From NCBI GenBank assembly GCA_017305535.1, contig JAFKKN010000001.1:518059-582058 (forward strand): 64,000 bases of DNA, written 5' to 3'. Below are positions 1 to 8,782 of this stretch, piece after piece (the first letter of the stretch is position 1; the number at the start of each line of letters is the position of its first letter). The notes under the pieces are model-generated. The model made no database searches. It worked only from the letters and a program-made list of their open reading frames with translations, and was not told the DNA's origin. Position numbers and translations under genes: made by a program. Source of the DNA: Hyphomicrobiales bacterium (GTDB lineage Bacteria; Pseudomonadota; Alphaproteobacteria; Rhizobiales; Xanthobacteraceae).

Positions 1-444
1 CGTATCCGATGACAGCGACAGGTAGATCACCGGATAATCCGCCGGGTTCACCTTGCGGAAACTCGGCGGGATCGTCATTTCGATCGGCAGTCGGCGCTGC
101 GCAATCGTCAACGCCGTCTGCACATCCAGCGATGCGGCGTCGATATTGCGATTGAGATCAAACTGGATGGTGATCGTCGATTGGCCCTGCGACGATTGCG
201 ACGACATCGATGAGATACCGGCGATGGTCGAGAGTTGTCGCTCGATAATGCCGGCGACCGACGCCGCCATGGTTTCGGCGCTGGCGCCCGGCAGCGTCGC
301 GGTCACCGCGATGGTCGGGAAGTCGACCTTCGGCAGCGCTGAAACCGGCAGCAGGCGAAAACCGAAAATACCGAACGCAATGATCGACGCCGTCAACAGC
401 GTCGTCAGCACCGGGCGGCGGATACAGAGCTCGGAGAGCGTCAT
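1..444 (-). CDS. RND multidrug efflux permease, N-terminal part (cut by left window edge)
   Basis: Inner-membrane proton-driven pump of the AcrB/MdtB/MdtC family. It would work with the adjacent membrane fusion protein and an outer-membrane channel to expel drugs or other toxic compounds. The visible 148 residues begin MTLSELCIRRPVLTTLL, a typical RND start with the first transmembrane helix at about residues 12-32. Next comes the porter-domain segment LPKVDFPTIAVTATLPGAS and the stretch QSSQGQSTITIQFDLN, both characteristic of this family. The ATG lies 3 bases beyond the stop codon of the fusion protein, so the two are almost certainly co-transcribed and translationally coupled. The C-terminal part lies outside the window, so the MdtB-like versus MdtC-like subtype cannot be settled. 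Confidence 0.9.
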   Translation of the reverse strand, partial: MTLSELCIRRPVLTTLLTASIIAFGIFGFRLLPVSALPKVDFPTIAVTATLPGASAETMAASVAGIIERQLSTIAGISSMSSQSSQGQSTITIQFDLNRNIDAASLDVQTALTIAQRRLPIEMTIPPSFRKVNPADYPVIYLSLSSDT

Positions 445-447
445 CCG

Positions 448-1578
448 TCAGGCCCCCGCCTTCCGTTCCCGCAACTGGACCAGGGTGCCTTCACGAAGCA
501 ACAACTGCCCCTCAACAACCACATTCTCGTCACCGTTCAGCCCCCCGGCAAGAACGGAACTGCCCGCGGACGTCCGCGACACGGTCACCCGCTGCACCTT
601 CGCCTTGCCGTCGGCGACGACGAAAACGAAGTCGCCGTTCTGACTGCGTTGCACCGCCGCCGAAGGCACGACGACGGCGTTCTCGCGGCGGACGATCAAC
701 TGGGTGTTGACCAGCGTTCCAGGCCATAGCGCCTCGCGGCCATTGTCCATGATGCCGCGCACCGTCACCATACCTGTGGTAGCGTCGACGGTGTTCTCGA
801 CCATGGCGATCTTGCCCTGCTCGGATGCTTCGCGGCCCGGCACCGTTGCGATCACTTGCGCGGAGCCGGTTGTCATGGCATCGCGCAGATCGCTGAGCAC
901 GGCTTGTGGGACGGCGAACGTGACGTAGACCGGCGCCATCTGGTTGATGGTCGCGAGCGGCGCGGTATCGGCCGGACGGACGAAATTGCCGACCTTCACG
1001 GCGGCGGCGCTGATGCGGCCATCAAACGGCGCGCGGATGACGGTGTAACTTTTCTGTACCCGCAGATTGTCGAGGGCTGCCTGATCAGCCTTGATGGTTC
1101 CGATCAGAACGTCAGCCTGGGTCTTGGCATTATCGAGGTTGACCTGTGTGGTCGCACCCTTACCGATCAATTCGCTGTAGCGATTGAGATCGCGTTGAGC
1201 ACCGGCGAGTTGCGCGCGGTCACGTGCCAGCGTCCCTTCGGCCTGCTCGATCTGCGCATCGATCTGCCGCGCGTCCAGCGTGAACAGGAGATCACCCTCC
1301 TTGACGCGCGCGCCATCCTCGAAATGCACGCCGATGATGGTGGTTTCGATGCGGGATTTCAGCGCCACGCTGGAGATCGGCGTCACCGTGCCGATCGCGC
1401 CGACATCGACGGGAACCGGCTGTCTCACCGCCTTGGCAACCTCGACCGCGACTTTTCGAGGCCCCGAAGACGTCTTGGAGGCCGCACTGTCAGAATGCCA
1501 GGATGCGCGCGTCTGATAAGCGGCAACGCCCCCCGCCGCCAGCAAAACCGCCACAACGATCCAACCACGCTTTGCCAT
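448..1578 (-). CDS. RND efflux membrane fusion protein (HlyD/MdtA family)
   Basis: Periplasmic adaptor linking an RND permease to an outer-membrane channel. The 376-residue protein starts with an uncleaved or lipid-free membrane anchor (about residues 5-21, hydrophobic after MAKRGW). The first half-lipoyl segment follows (GAIGTVTPISSVALKSR, then VHFEDGARVKEGDLLF), then a long alpha-helical hairpin rich in Gln/Ala (about 105-170) and the second half-lipoyl segment with the family signature VIRAPFDGRIS. Beta-barrel and membrane-proximal domains follow. It is the first gene of a pair with the permease downstream. Length and motif order fit MdtA/AcrA-type proteins of RND systems, not ABC-type HlyD proteins. 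The substrate is unknown. Confidence 0.92.
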   Translation of the reverse strand: MAKRGWIVVAVLLAAGGVAAYQTRASWHSDSAASKTSSGPRKVAVEVAKAVRQPVPVDVGAIGTVTPISSVALKSRIETTIIGVHFEDGARVKEGDLLFTLDARQIDAQIEQAEGTLARDRAQLAGAQRDLNRYSELIGKGATTQVNLDNAKTQADVLIGTIKADQAALDNLRVQKSYTVIRAPFDGRISAAAVKVGNFVRPADTAPLATINQMAPVYVTFAVPQAVLSDLRDAMTTGSAQVIATVPGREASEQGKIAMVENTVDATTGMVTVRGIMDNGREALWPGTLVNTQLIVRRENAVVVPSAAVQRSQNGDFVFVVADGKAKVQRVTVSRTSAGSSVLAGGLNGDENVVVEGQLLLREGTLVQLRERKAGA

Positions 1579-1844
1579 GAACGTCCTGTACCGATCGCGT
1601 ATCGGAAAACACGCGATTCCTGTCTCGTGGAAGCCTCTCCGACCTCCATTCCAGCCTAAGGTTTTACCACACCGCTTTTGATCCTGATATGCAGCGCGGA
1701 AAAATCCGGGGGCATCGTTAGCGGCAACGTTGTCATGTGGTCTTGTTGGCGCCCGAGGCGGCTGGCCTTGCCCTCATGAGGGAGCATTGTTCCAAGCCCG
1801 GGCAACCGGGGGGCTGCCCGTATTCCCTGAAATCCACCGACACG

Positions 1845-1871
1845 GCCTCCTCGCCGGTCCGACGAGGAGGC
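1845..1871 (-). terminator. Hairpin just downstream of the porin gene
   Basis: A perfect 9-bp stem (GCCTCCTCG / CGAGGAGGC) with a 9-base loop begins 7 bases after the porin stop codon. There is no clean T-run on the minus strand, so it may be a Rho-dependent end or mRNA 3'-protecting structure rather than a classical intrinsic terminator. The rest of the roughly 300-base gap up to the fusion protein gene shows no gene. Confidence 0.5.
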
Positions 1872-1877
1872 TCGCGG

Positions 1878-3296
1878 CTAGAAGTTGCGCTGGGCGCGAA
1901 CGCCGAAGGTCCAAGTACCTTCACTTGCCAGTGTGGCGCCACCGATAGGTGTGACCCCGACGTTCTTCTGGTCGATGTAGGTGTACATGACCTCTCCCGA
2001 GAAGGTCAGGTTCTTGACCGGCGTCCATTTGGTGAGGAGACCGAGCTGCGAAATGTTGAAATCCGGATTGCAAGCGAGCAGCCCGGAGCAGATCGATGTT
2101 CCCGCCAGCAGGGCCTTAGCCGTATCGTTGTAGCGGACCTGAGTGTAGGAGCCGAACAGCGACGAGGACCAATAGGGATCCCAGTTGTGGTTGAATGCGC
2201 CGCGCAGACCCCAAGCCTCGGTCTTCTGGATGCTGCTGCCGGCGCTGAATACGCCGTCGCTGGAGTATGCGTAAGCCACCCGCGTGCCGCCGCCACCCCA
2301 AATCTGGAAGCTGTCGGGGCTGACGCCGCCGATGATGTTGCGCGAAGCACCGTCGGCGTAACCGACCGACAGGTTGATGGTATCGCCCGCCCCGGTCGGC
2401 AAATTTTTCAGCGACAGAGCCAACTGAGCAGCGAAGCCCCAGGTATCGTCAGGATGACCGGCACCAACGCCGCCGCCCCCGCCACCATAGTAGCCCGCAT
2501 AGCCGGTACGGAGTTGATGCGCCAGCGCCGATGCCTGGAATACGCCCCATGCCTGATCGACCCGGATCTGGCCGACGATATCGGGCACGTTGGTGCCGCC
2601 CCAATTGCTCGCCGGCGTAAAGCCCGAGGTCACGTCGTAGAGTGGCGCGCGGGAATAGGAGCTGACGGGGCTGGCGCCGTTCAGGCCGCTCGCCTCTTCA
2701 AGGCTGAGCACGGCGGATATGCCGTTGCCGAATTGAGCCGTGTAGGCGATCTGATTGACGCCGCTGTCGACGTCCTCGCCACCGATCAGATAGGACGTGT
2801 TGTTTCCGGGAAAGCCGGTCCATGGCGCGGAGAACTGCGATACCGCCTTGCCCATGGTGAAGCCAGCAAACTGAATGAAGGCGTAATAGACGCCGACGTT
2901 ATCCGCGCCCGCGCGCGAAGCCGTATCGGTCGTCCAATTAAACCGTATGTCTGCGTAGGTACGGACTACGCCATATTCGGTCGCGGTGCGGGTGTCGATG
3001 GTCGTCGCCAAACGTGAACGCGCGACATAGTCGTTCGAATAACGGGTGACGCGTCCATTCCAGCGCGGCGCGTCGTAGGCGCCAGAGGCGTTGAACGAGG
3101 TATCCGCGCGGATGTACCCACCGAGCTTGATGCAGGTATCCGTCCCCGGAATGTAGTAGAAGCCAGCGCCGTACAGCGAGCAGACCTTCACGTACTCGAC
3201 CGCCTTGGCCTTCAACGGCAAATCCGCTGCCTGCGCTCCGCCGATGGCAAATAACGCCGCCGCCGAACCGACCAATATTATTTTTGTTGTCGCCAT
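1878..3296 (-). CDS. Outer-membrane porin (alphaproteobacterial Porin_2/Omp2b type)
   Basis: Forms a trimeric beta-barrel channel for small hydrophilic solutes in the outer membrane. The chosen ATG at 3296 has a GGAGGT sequence five to six bases upstream and gives 472 residues. It begins with a Sec signal peptide (MATTKIILVGSAAALF, cleavage expected after AQA at about residue 23). The mature start ADLPLKAKAVEYVKVC, followed by YIPGTDTCIKLGGYIR, is the hallmark of rhizobial/Bradyrhizobium porins. The rest is beta-rich with many aromatic residues and ends in a C-terminal Phe (QRNF), as required for BAM-dependent assembly. The reading frame stays open 48 codons further upstream, but that part looks neither secretory nor conserved. 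Such porins are usually multi-copy in these genomes. Confidence 0.93.
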   Translation of the reverse strand: MATTKIILVGSAAALFAIGGAQAADLPLKAKAVEYVKVCSLYGAGFYYIPGTDTCIKLGGYIRADTSFNASGAYDAPRWNGRVTRYSNDYVARSRLATTIDTRTATEYGVVRTYADIRFNWTTDTASRAGADNVGVYYAFIQFAGFTMGKAVSQFSAPWTGFPGNNTSYLIGGEDVDSGVNQIAYTAQFGNGISAVLSLEEASGLNGASPVSSYSRAPLYDVTSGFTPASNWGGTNVPDIVGQIRVDQAWGVFQASALAHQLRTGYAGYYGGGGGGVGAGHPDDTWGFAAQLALSLKNLPTGAGDTINLSVGYADGASRNIIGGVSPDSFQIWGGGGTRVAYAYSSDGVFSAGSSIQKTEAWGLRGAFNHNWDPYWSSSLFGSYTQVRYNDTAKALLAGTSICSGLLACNPDFNISQLGLLTKWTPVKNLTFSGEVMYTYIDQKNVGVTPIGGATLASEGTWTFGVRAQRNF

Positions 3297-3686
3297 CTTC
3301 ACCTCCAGCCCACTCTCGACCGCGAGCACCTCGCCGACCGCCACGATCCGTGCCCCGGCGCGACCCAACGCCGCAGCGAGCATGTCGTCTGCCAGCGCCC
3401 GGAGGCAAACACAAACCTCCGTTGCACCGCTCCAATGCACGCTTTTTTGGAAGCGTGCTGCACAATGGCAACGGGTGTGGATAAGTGGGAGACGCTCTGT
3501 TTTACCAGACCCGCGATCCGTGGATGAATATCCTCCCGGTCATGGTGGCGCACCGACCTCCCTATCCTGTCTTCGCGGGAGCCGGTACAATCACCACTCT
3601 CCGCACCGACAGCCGATCGACGATTCTCTCTGCTTGAAGACATCGGATCGGACAGCCGCGATCACTTAAAACAGGCCACGCAATCA
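3297..3686. other. Divergent intergenic region, porin / xth
   Basis: This 390-base stretch separates the divergent porin and xth genes and should hold both promoters. I see the porin Shine-Dalgarno at its left end and a locally AT-richer segment around 3470-3530, but no convincing small gene or strong inverted repeat. Confidence 0.6.
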
Positions 3687-4478
3687 ATGAGAATCGCCAC
3701 CTGGAACGTTAATTCGGTACGGCAGCGGCTTGATCATTTGCTGACTTGGCTAAGCGAATGCTCCCCGGACATCGTCTGCCTGCAAGAGATCAAATGCGTC
3801 GACGAGGCCTTTCCGCGCGAGGCGATCGAAGCGCTCGGCTACAACGTCGTCACCCACGGCCAGAAGACCTTCAACGGCGTCGCTTTGCTGTCACGTTTGC
3901 CGTTCGATGAAACCACGCCGCGGCTGGCCGGCGATCTCGACGATGCCCATGCCCGATTCCTCGAAGGCGTCGTGTCGCTGAAGCATGGCGCGCTGCGCAT
4001 CGCCTGCCTCTACCTGCCCAATGGCAACCCGGCGAATACCGATAAATATCCGTACAAACTCAACTGGATGTCGCGGCTTCTTGAATATACGAAAGAGCGT
4101 CTCAAGGCCGAGGAGCCGCTCGTTCTGGCTGGCGATTTCAACGTTATTCCGGCCGCGCGCGATGTATATAATCCAGACGCCTGGGTCGACGATGCGCTAT
4201 TCCGCCCGGAAACGCGGGAACGGTTTCAAGCTCTGCTCGGGCTTGGGCTGACGGACGCCTTGCGCGCCACCACCGACGCAGCCGGCCAATATACGTTCTG
4301 GGATTATCAGGCTGGCGCCTGGCAGAAGAACAACGGGCTGCGTATCGATCACCTGCTGCTGTCGCCGCAGGCCGGCGACCGGCTGAGTGGCGTCGGCATC
4401 GACAAATACGTCCGCGCCTGGGAAAAGCCGTCCGACCACGTCCCGGTGTGGGTCGATCTGGATCTGGAAGCTGCGTGA
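3687..4478 (+). CDS. xth: Exodeoxyribonuclease III
   Basis: AP endonuclease and 3'-5' exonuclease of base-excision repair, acting in the cytoplasm on abasic sites and blocked 3' ends. The 263-residue protein carries all the motifs of the ExoIII/EEP fold: N-terminal ATWNVNSVRQRL with the metal-site Asn, LQEIKCVDE with the catalytic Glu, AGDFNVIP with the Asp-Asn pair, RIDHLLLSP, and the C-terminal SDHVPVWV with the catalytic His. Length matches bacterial Xth (about 260-270). It stands alone on the plus strand, convergent with the exoR-like gene downstream, with 28 bases between the two stop codons. Confidence 0.96.
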   Translation: MRIATWNVNSVRQRLDHLLTWLSECSPDIVCLQEIKCVDEAFPREAIEALGYNVVTHGQKTFNGVALLSRLPFDETTPRLAGDLDDAHARFLEGVVSLKHGALRIACLYLPNGNPANTDKYPYKLNWMSRLLEYTKERLKAEEPLVLAGDFNVIPAARDVYNPDAWVDDALFRPETRERFQALLGLGLTDALRATTDAAGQYTFWDYQAGAWQKNNGLRIDHLLLSPQAGDRLSGVGIDKYVRAWEKPSDHVPVWVDLDLEAA

Positions 4479-4506
4479 TCCGCTGGCCGGCTTAATCCCG
4501 ACGGTC

Positions 4507-5322
4507 TCAATCCCGACGGCCTTGCACCCAGTGCTCGATCATCTGTAGCGCCATCGCACGATCGTCCTCGGACGCCTTGGCGATCGCCTTGTTGTAGCTG
4601 TCCTTGATCCAGGCTTCCTCGGGACCAGCGCTATCGCGTGCCAACGTCAGCCACATCAGGCCTCGCGCCGCCTGCCGCGGCAGATGGTCGCCGTTGAACA
4701 GCATCTGGCCAAGCATGGCCTGCGCCTGATGCTGACCCTTCTGGGCGGCAAGCCCGAGCCAGCGGATGCCGTATTTCGGATCACGCGGCGCGCCGACGCC
4801 ATTGAGATAGAGTCGTGCCAGATCGTATTGGGCGTCGGCATTGCCGAAATACGACGCGGCATAGGAGAACATCTCTCGCGCACGTTCGGCATCGGCCTTG
4901 ATCTTGGAGTTGGGAATGCCTTCCAGATAATAGCGGCCAAGCGCGACAAAGGCATTGGCCACCACCGTCGCTTGCGGCGCGGTTGGGCTGTCCTCGGCGT
5001 GCGCATTGGCGATACGGCTGAAATACTGAAAAGCGCGAAGGTCGTCCTGCGCGACGCCATCGCCCTTGGCGTACATCCGGCCGAGTTTCCACTGTGCAAT
5101 CGGGTGACCATCCTCGGCCGCGTATTGCAAGGCGGACAGCGAATTGCTGGTGGGCGCGGACTTGCGCAATGCGCCCGCGGAACCTACCGGCGGCGCGGCA
5201 GAAGCCACCGGCAACGCCGAATCCTGCCCGACGGTGGTGCCCTCGAACGCAAACGCCGGCGGCCCCGCCAACGCGAAGCCCATCACACTCAACGCAACAA
5301 CGATACGCTCAGATATCCGCAT
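4507..5322 (-). CDS. exoR: ExoR-like periplasmic Sel1-repeat protein
   Basis: In Sinorhizobium and Agrobacterium, ExoR is a periplasmic inhibitor of the ExoS-ChvI two-component system and so controls exopolysaccharide, motility and symbiosis genes. This 271-residue protein has a signal peptide ([16 protein letters not shown], cleavage near PAFAF), a linker, and then Sel1/TPR-like repeats: [55 protein letters not shown], and [17 protein letters not shown] followed by [11 protein letters not shown]. Order and wording match ExoR as I know it. The ATG at 5322 has GAGAAG upstream; a GTG at 5337 is the alternative. The start lies inside the 3' end of ilvD (14-base overlap), implying co-transcription. 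No exoS/chvI genes are in view, so the regulatory role is inferred from family resemblance. Confidence 0.75.
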   Translation of the reverse strand: MRISERIVVALSVMGFALAGPPAFAFEGTTVGQDSALPVASAAPPVGSAGALRKSAPTSNSLSALQYAAEDGHPIAQWKLGRMYAKGDGVAQDDLRAFQYFSRIANAHAEDSPTAPQATVVANAFVALGRYYLEGIPNSKIKADAERAREMFSYAASYFGNADAQYDLARLYLNGVGAPRDPKYGIRWLGLAAQKGQHQAQAMLGQMLFNGDHLPRQAARGLMWLTLARDSAGPEEAWIKDSYNKAIAKASEDDRAMALQMIEHWVQGRRD

Positions 5323-7033
5323 AACACTGCTTCTCACGCGCCCCGCCCGGATGGGTCACGGCGCCGTCCACGGCGGGGCCGACCTGCTGGGCGTATTTCC
5401 ATAGCGCGCCCGAACGATAGTCGCTCGCACGCGGCTTCCAACTCGTCTTGCGTTCGGTCAACTCGGCGTCGGACAATTTGACGTCGAGCGTGCCGTCCAC
5501 GGCATCGATTTCAATGATATCGCCGTCGCGCAGCAGCGCGATGGGGCCGCCCACGGCCGCTTCGGGCCCGACATGGCCGATGCAGAAGCCGCGCGTCGCG
5601 CCGGAGAAGCGGCCATCGGTGATGAGCGCGACCTTGCCGCCCATGCCCTGCCCGTACAGCGCCGCGGTGGTTGCCAGCATTTCCCGCATTCCGGGACCGC
5701 CGCGCGGTCCCTCATAGCGGATCACCAGCACGTCGCCTTCCTTGTAGGTGCGATTCTTCACCGCCTCGAACGCATCTTCCTCGCGGTCGAAACAGCGCGC
5801 CGGGCCGGTAAACTTCAACTCCGACATGCCAGCGACCTTCACGATCGCACCCTCCGGGGCCAGATTCCCTTTCAAGCCGACGACGCCGCCCGTAACGGTG
5901 ATCGGCTTGTCTGCTGGATGCACCACATCCTGGTGCGGGTTCCATTTCACCGACTTCAGGTTCTCCGCGATGGTGCGTCCTGTTACCGTCAGACAATCAC
6001 CGTGCAGAAAGCCGTGATCGAGCAGCGTTTTCATCAGCAGCGGTATGCCGCCAACCTCAAACATGTCTTTGGCGACATAACGGCCGCCCGGCTTCAAATC
6101 CGCGACATATGGTGTCTTTTTGAAGATTTCGGCGACATCGAACAGGTCGAACTTGATGCCGCATTCATGCGCGATGGCTGGAAGATGCAGCGCCGCATTG
6201 GTGGAGCCACCCGAAGCCGCAACCACGGCGGCGGCGTTCTCCAGCGCCTTGCGGGTGACGATGTCGCGCGGGCGGATATTGGCGGCGATCAGATCCATGA
6301 TTTTCTCGCCGGCCGCCATGCAGAAGGAATCGCGGATTTCGTAAGGCGCCGGCGCACCGGCCGAGTACGGCAGCGCCAGTCCGATAGCTTCGGACACCGT
6401 CGCCATGGTGTTGGCGGTGAATTGCGCGCCGCAGGCGCCGGCCGACGGGCACGCCACCCGCTCGATCTCGTCGAGATCGGCGTCGGAAAACTCGCCGGTG
6501 GAATGCTTGCCGACCGCCTCGAACATATCCTGCACGGTGACCGGCTGGCCGCGGAAATTGCCTGGCAGGATTGAGCCGCCATAGATGAAGATCGACGGCA
6601 CGTTAAGCCGGACCATCGCCATCATCATCCCCGGCAGCGACTTGTCGCAACCGGCGAGGCCGACCAGCGCGTCATAGGCATGGCCGCGAATGGTTAGCTC
6701 GACACTGTCAGCAATCACTTCGCGCGACGGCAGCGACGAGCGCATCCCGTCATGGCCCATGGCAATGCCGTCGGTGACGGTGATGGTGCAAAACTCGCGC
6801 GGTGTGCCGCCGGCCGAGGCGACGCCCTTCTTCACCGCCTGCGCCTGACGCATCAGCGAAATGTTGCAGGGGGCGGCCTCGTTCCAGCATGAAGCGACGC
6901 CGACAAAGGGTTGATGAATCTGGGCTGTCGTCAGCCCCATGGCATAGAGATAGGAGCGATGCGGCGCACGCTCGGGGCCTTCGGTCACGTGCCGGCTTGG
7001 CAGCTTTGCCTTGATGTTGGTCTTCGCGTCCAT
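5309..7033 (-). CDS. ilvD: Dihydroxy-acid dehydratase
   Basis: Iron-sulfur enzyme that dehydrates 2,3-dihydroxy-isovalerate and 2,3-dihydroxy-3-methylvalerate to the keto acids that become valine and isoleucine. The 574-residue protein has the three family cysteines expected to hold the cluster: C56 in [10 protein letters not shown]129 in [11 protein letters not shown] and C201 in [16 protein letters not shown]. The IlvD/Edd block [15 protein letters not shown] is also present, as is the C-terminal [19 protein letters not shown] loop, whose Ser is probably the catalytic base in this family. It is monocistronic at its 5' end (a lpdA terminator and 300 bases lie upstream), while the exoR-like gene overlaps its 3' end. 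Confidence 0.97.
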   Translation of the reverse strand: MDAKTNIKAKLPSRHVTEGPERAPHRSYLYAMGLTTAQIHQPFVGVASCWNEAAPCNISLMRQAQAVKKGVASAGGTPREFCTITVTDGIAMGHDGMRSSLPSREVIADSVELTIRGHAYDALVGLAGCDKSLPGMMMAMVRLNVPSIFIYGGSILPGNFRGQPVTVQDMFEAVGKHSTGEFSDADLDEIERVACPSAGACGAQFTANTMATVSEAIGLALPYSAGAPAPYEIRDSFCMAAGEKIMDLIAANIRPRDIVTRKALENAAAVVAASGGSTNAALHLPAIAHECGIKFDLFDVAEIFKKTPYVADLKPGGRYVAKDMFEVGGIPLLMKTLLDHGFLHGDCLTVTGRTIAENLKSVKWNPHQDVVHPADKPITVTGGVVGLKGNLAPEGAIVKVAGMSELKFTGPARCFDREEDAFEAVKNRTYKEGDVLVIRYEGPRGGPGMREMLATTAALYGQGMGGKVALITDGRFSGATRGFCIGHVGPEAAVGGPIALLRDGDIIEIDAVDGTLDVKLSDAELTERKTSWKPRASDYRSGALWKYAQQVGPAVDGAVTHPGGAREKQCYADI

Positions 7034-7224
7034 CGCGAACCCATGTCCCGGGACCTATGCCCTATCGATCACGCCCGGCCCAACAGGCGAAATCTCCAAG
7101 CCCTCGACAGGCTCAAGCCGGAAAGTTCGGCCGCCGAAGTGCTTAGAATGATTTCATCAAGGGGTGTGGCCAAATAGCGGCGTAGGCAAGGGCTGCCTGC
7201 CCTCAGGGTTAAATGTTCAATCAG

Positions 7225-7261
7225 TGTTGCGCTCACGCAACATTCGTTGCCCTGCGGCAAC
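7225..7261. repeat. Two adjacent short hairpins upstream of ilvD
   Basis: TGTTGCG-CTCA-CGCAACA (7225-7242, perfect 7-bp stem) is followed three bases later by GTTGCC-CTGC-GGCAAC (7246-7261, perfect 6-bp stem). They share the GTTGC core. Both lie about 190-230 bases upstream of ilvD, downstream of the lpdA terminator. Function unknown; operator or leader structure are both possible. Confidence 0.5.
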
Positions 7262-7293
7262 CATGTCGATCGGACCGGTCCATTGAACGATTG

Positions 7294-7329
7294 TTTGAAA
7301 ATGCCGCGAGGAAGGCGGGCCTTCGCGGC
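7294..7329 (-). terminator. Rho-independent terminator after lpdA / pdh operon
   Basis: On the minus strand the sequence folds into a strong GC stem (GCCGCGAAGGC pairing with GCC-TT-CCTCGCGGC, one 2-base bulge) followed by ATTTTCAAAC. It starts 18 bases after the lpdA stop and closes the four-gene pyruvate dehydrogenase operon. Confidence 0.75.
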
Positions 7330-7347
7330 CGCCCCTCCCGAACGCGG

Positions 7348-8781
7348 TCAGATATTCAGCACCCGGCCGTAAGCATCGAGCACCGCTTCCTTCATCATTT
7401 CCGACAGCGTCGGATGCGGGAAGACGGTGTGCATCAGCTCTTCCTCGGTGGTCTCGAGGTTCATCGCCACCACATAGCCCTGGATCAGTTCGGTGACTTC
7501 CGCGCCGATCATGTGCGCGCCCAGCAGTTGCCCGGTCTTCTTGTCGAAGATCACCTTGATCAGGCCTTGATCCTCACCGAGCGCGATCGCCTTGCCGTTG
7601 CCGACGAACGGGAAACGGCCGACGCGGATGTCTCGGCCCTGCTCCTTCGCCTTGGCCTCGGTGAGGCCAACCGAGGCCACCTGCGGCTGACAATATGTGC
7701 AGCCGGGAATGAGGCTCTTGTCGAGCGCGTGCGGATGCAGGCCCTTGATCGCCTCGACGCAGATAACGCCCTCATGCTCGGCCTTGTGCGCCAGCATCGG
7801 CGGGCCGGCGACATCGCCGATGGCGTAGATGCCCGGCACGTTGGTCATGCCGTAGCCGTCCACCACCACGCAGCCGCGGTCGGTCTTGACGCCGAGCTTC
7901 TCGAGGCCCAGCCCCTCGATATTGCCGACCACGCCCACCGCCGAAATCACCCGCTCAAATTCGGCAGTGACCGGCTTGCCCTTGCCGTCGTCGATGGTGG
8001 CGACGACGCTGTCAGCCTTCTTGTCGAGCTTGGTGACCTTGGTCGAGGTCATGATCTTGATGCCCTGCTTCTCGAACCGCTTGCGGGCCAGGCCGGCGAT
8101 CTCGGCATCCTCGACGGGCAATATCTGCGGCAGCACCTCGACCACGGTGACCTCCGCGCCCATGGTGCGGAAGAACGAAGCGAACTCGATGCCGATCGCG
8201 CCGGAGCCGACGACGAGCAGCGACTTCGGAATTTTTGGTGCGACCATCGCCTCAAAATAAGTCCACACCAGCCTGCCGTCCTGCTCCAGTCCGGGCAGTA
8301 TGCGCGGCCGCGCGCCGGTGGCGAGAATAATGTGCTTGGCCTGGTAGCTGCCCTCGCCAAGCGCACCCTTCGGCGGTTCGGTAATGAGGCGCGAGTCCGA
8401 CTTCTTCACCGTGATCTTGCCGGGCGCGTCGATCGACGCCTCGCCCCAGATCACGGTGATCTTATTCTTCTTCATCAGGAAACCGACGCCCTCGTTCAGG
8501 CGCTTGGAGACGCCGCGCGAGCGCTGCACCACCGCCTTCGGATCGAAGCTCACCTTCTCCGCCGACAGGCCATAGTCCTTGGCGTGCTGCATGTAGTGAT
8601 AGATCTCCGCCGAGCGCAGCAGCGCCTTGGTCGGAATGCAGCCCCAGTTCAGGCAGATACCGCCGAGATACTGCTTCTCGACGATGGCAACCTTGAAACC
8701 AAGCTGCGCCGCGCGGATCGCCGTGACGTAACCGCCGGGACCAGAGCCGATGATGATGACGTCGAAAGATGTGTCGGCCAC
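7348..8781 (-). CDS. lpdA: Dihydrolipoamide dehydrogenase (E3)
   Basis: FAD enzyme that reoxidises the lipoyl arms of the E2 subunit and passes electrons to NAD+. The 477-residue protein has the N-terminal FAD dinucleotide fold (VIIIGSGPGGYVTAIRAA) and the redox disulfide C43/C48 in GGICLNWGCIPTKALL. An NAD-binding fold follows (LLVVGSGAIGIEFASF), then the second FAD motif YAIGDVAGPPMLAHKAEHEG and the C-terminal HPHPTLSE with the catalytic His-Glu pair. Translation appears to start at a GTG only one base beyond the pdhC stop, which points to translational coupling. As the last gene of the pdh operon it is the PDH-dedicated E3; a second copy for 2-oxoglutarate dehydrogenase would be expected elsewhere. 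Confidence 0.96.
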   Translation of the reverse strand: MADTSFDVIIIGSGPGGYVTAIRAAQLGFKVAIVEKQYLGGICLNWGCIPTKALLRSAEIYHYMQHAKDYGLSAEKVSFDPKAVVQRSRGVSKRLNEGVGFLMKKNKITVIWGEASIDAPGKITVKKSDSRLITEPPKGALGEGSYQAKHIILATGARPRILPGLEQDGRLVWTYFEAMVAPKIPKSLLVVGSGAIGIEFASFFRTMGAEVTVVEVLPQILPVEDAEIAGLARKRFEKQGIKIMTSTKVTKLDKKADSVVATIDDGKGKPVTAEFERVISAVGVVGNIEGLGLEKLGVKTDRGCVVVDGYGMTNVPGIYAIGDVAGPPMLAHKAEHEGVICVEAIKGLHPHALDKSLIPGCTYCQPQVASVGLTEAKAKEQGRDIRVGRFPFVGNGKAIALGEDQGLIKVIFDKKTGQLLGAHMIGAEVTELIQGYVVAMNLETTEEELMHTVFPHPTLSEMMKEAVLDAYGRVLNI

Positions 8782-8782
8782 G

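Larger units (their letters stand above)
7034..7347. other. Intergenic region between lpdA and ilvD
   Basis: About 314 bases with no credible gene. It holds the lpdA terminator at 7294-7329 and a pair of adjacent hairpins at 7225-7261, and must contain the ilvD promoter on the minus strand. Confidence 0.6.
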
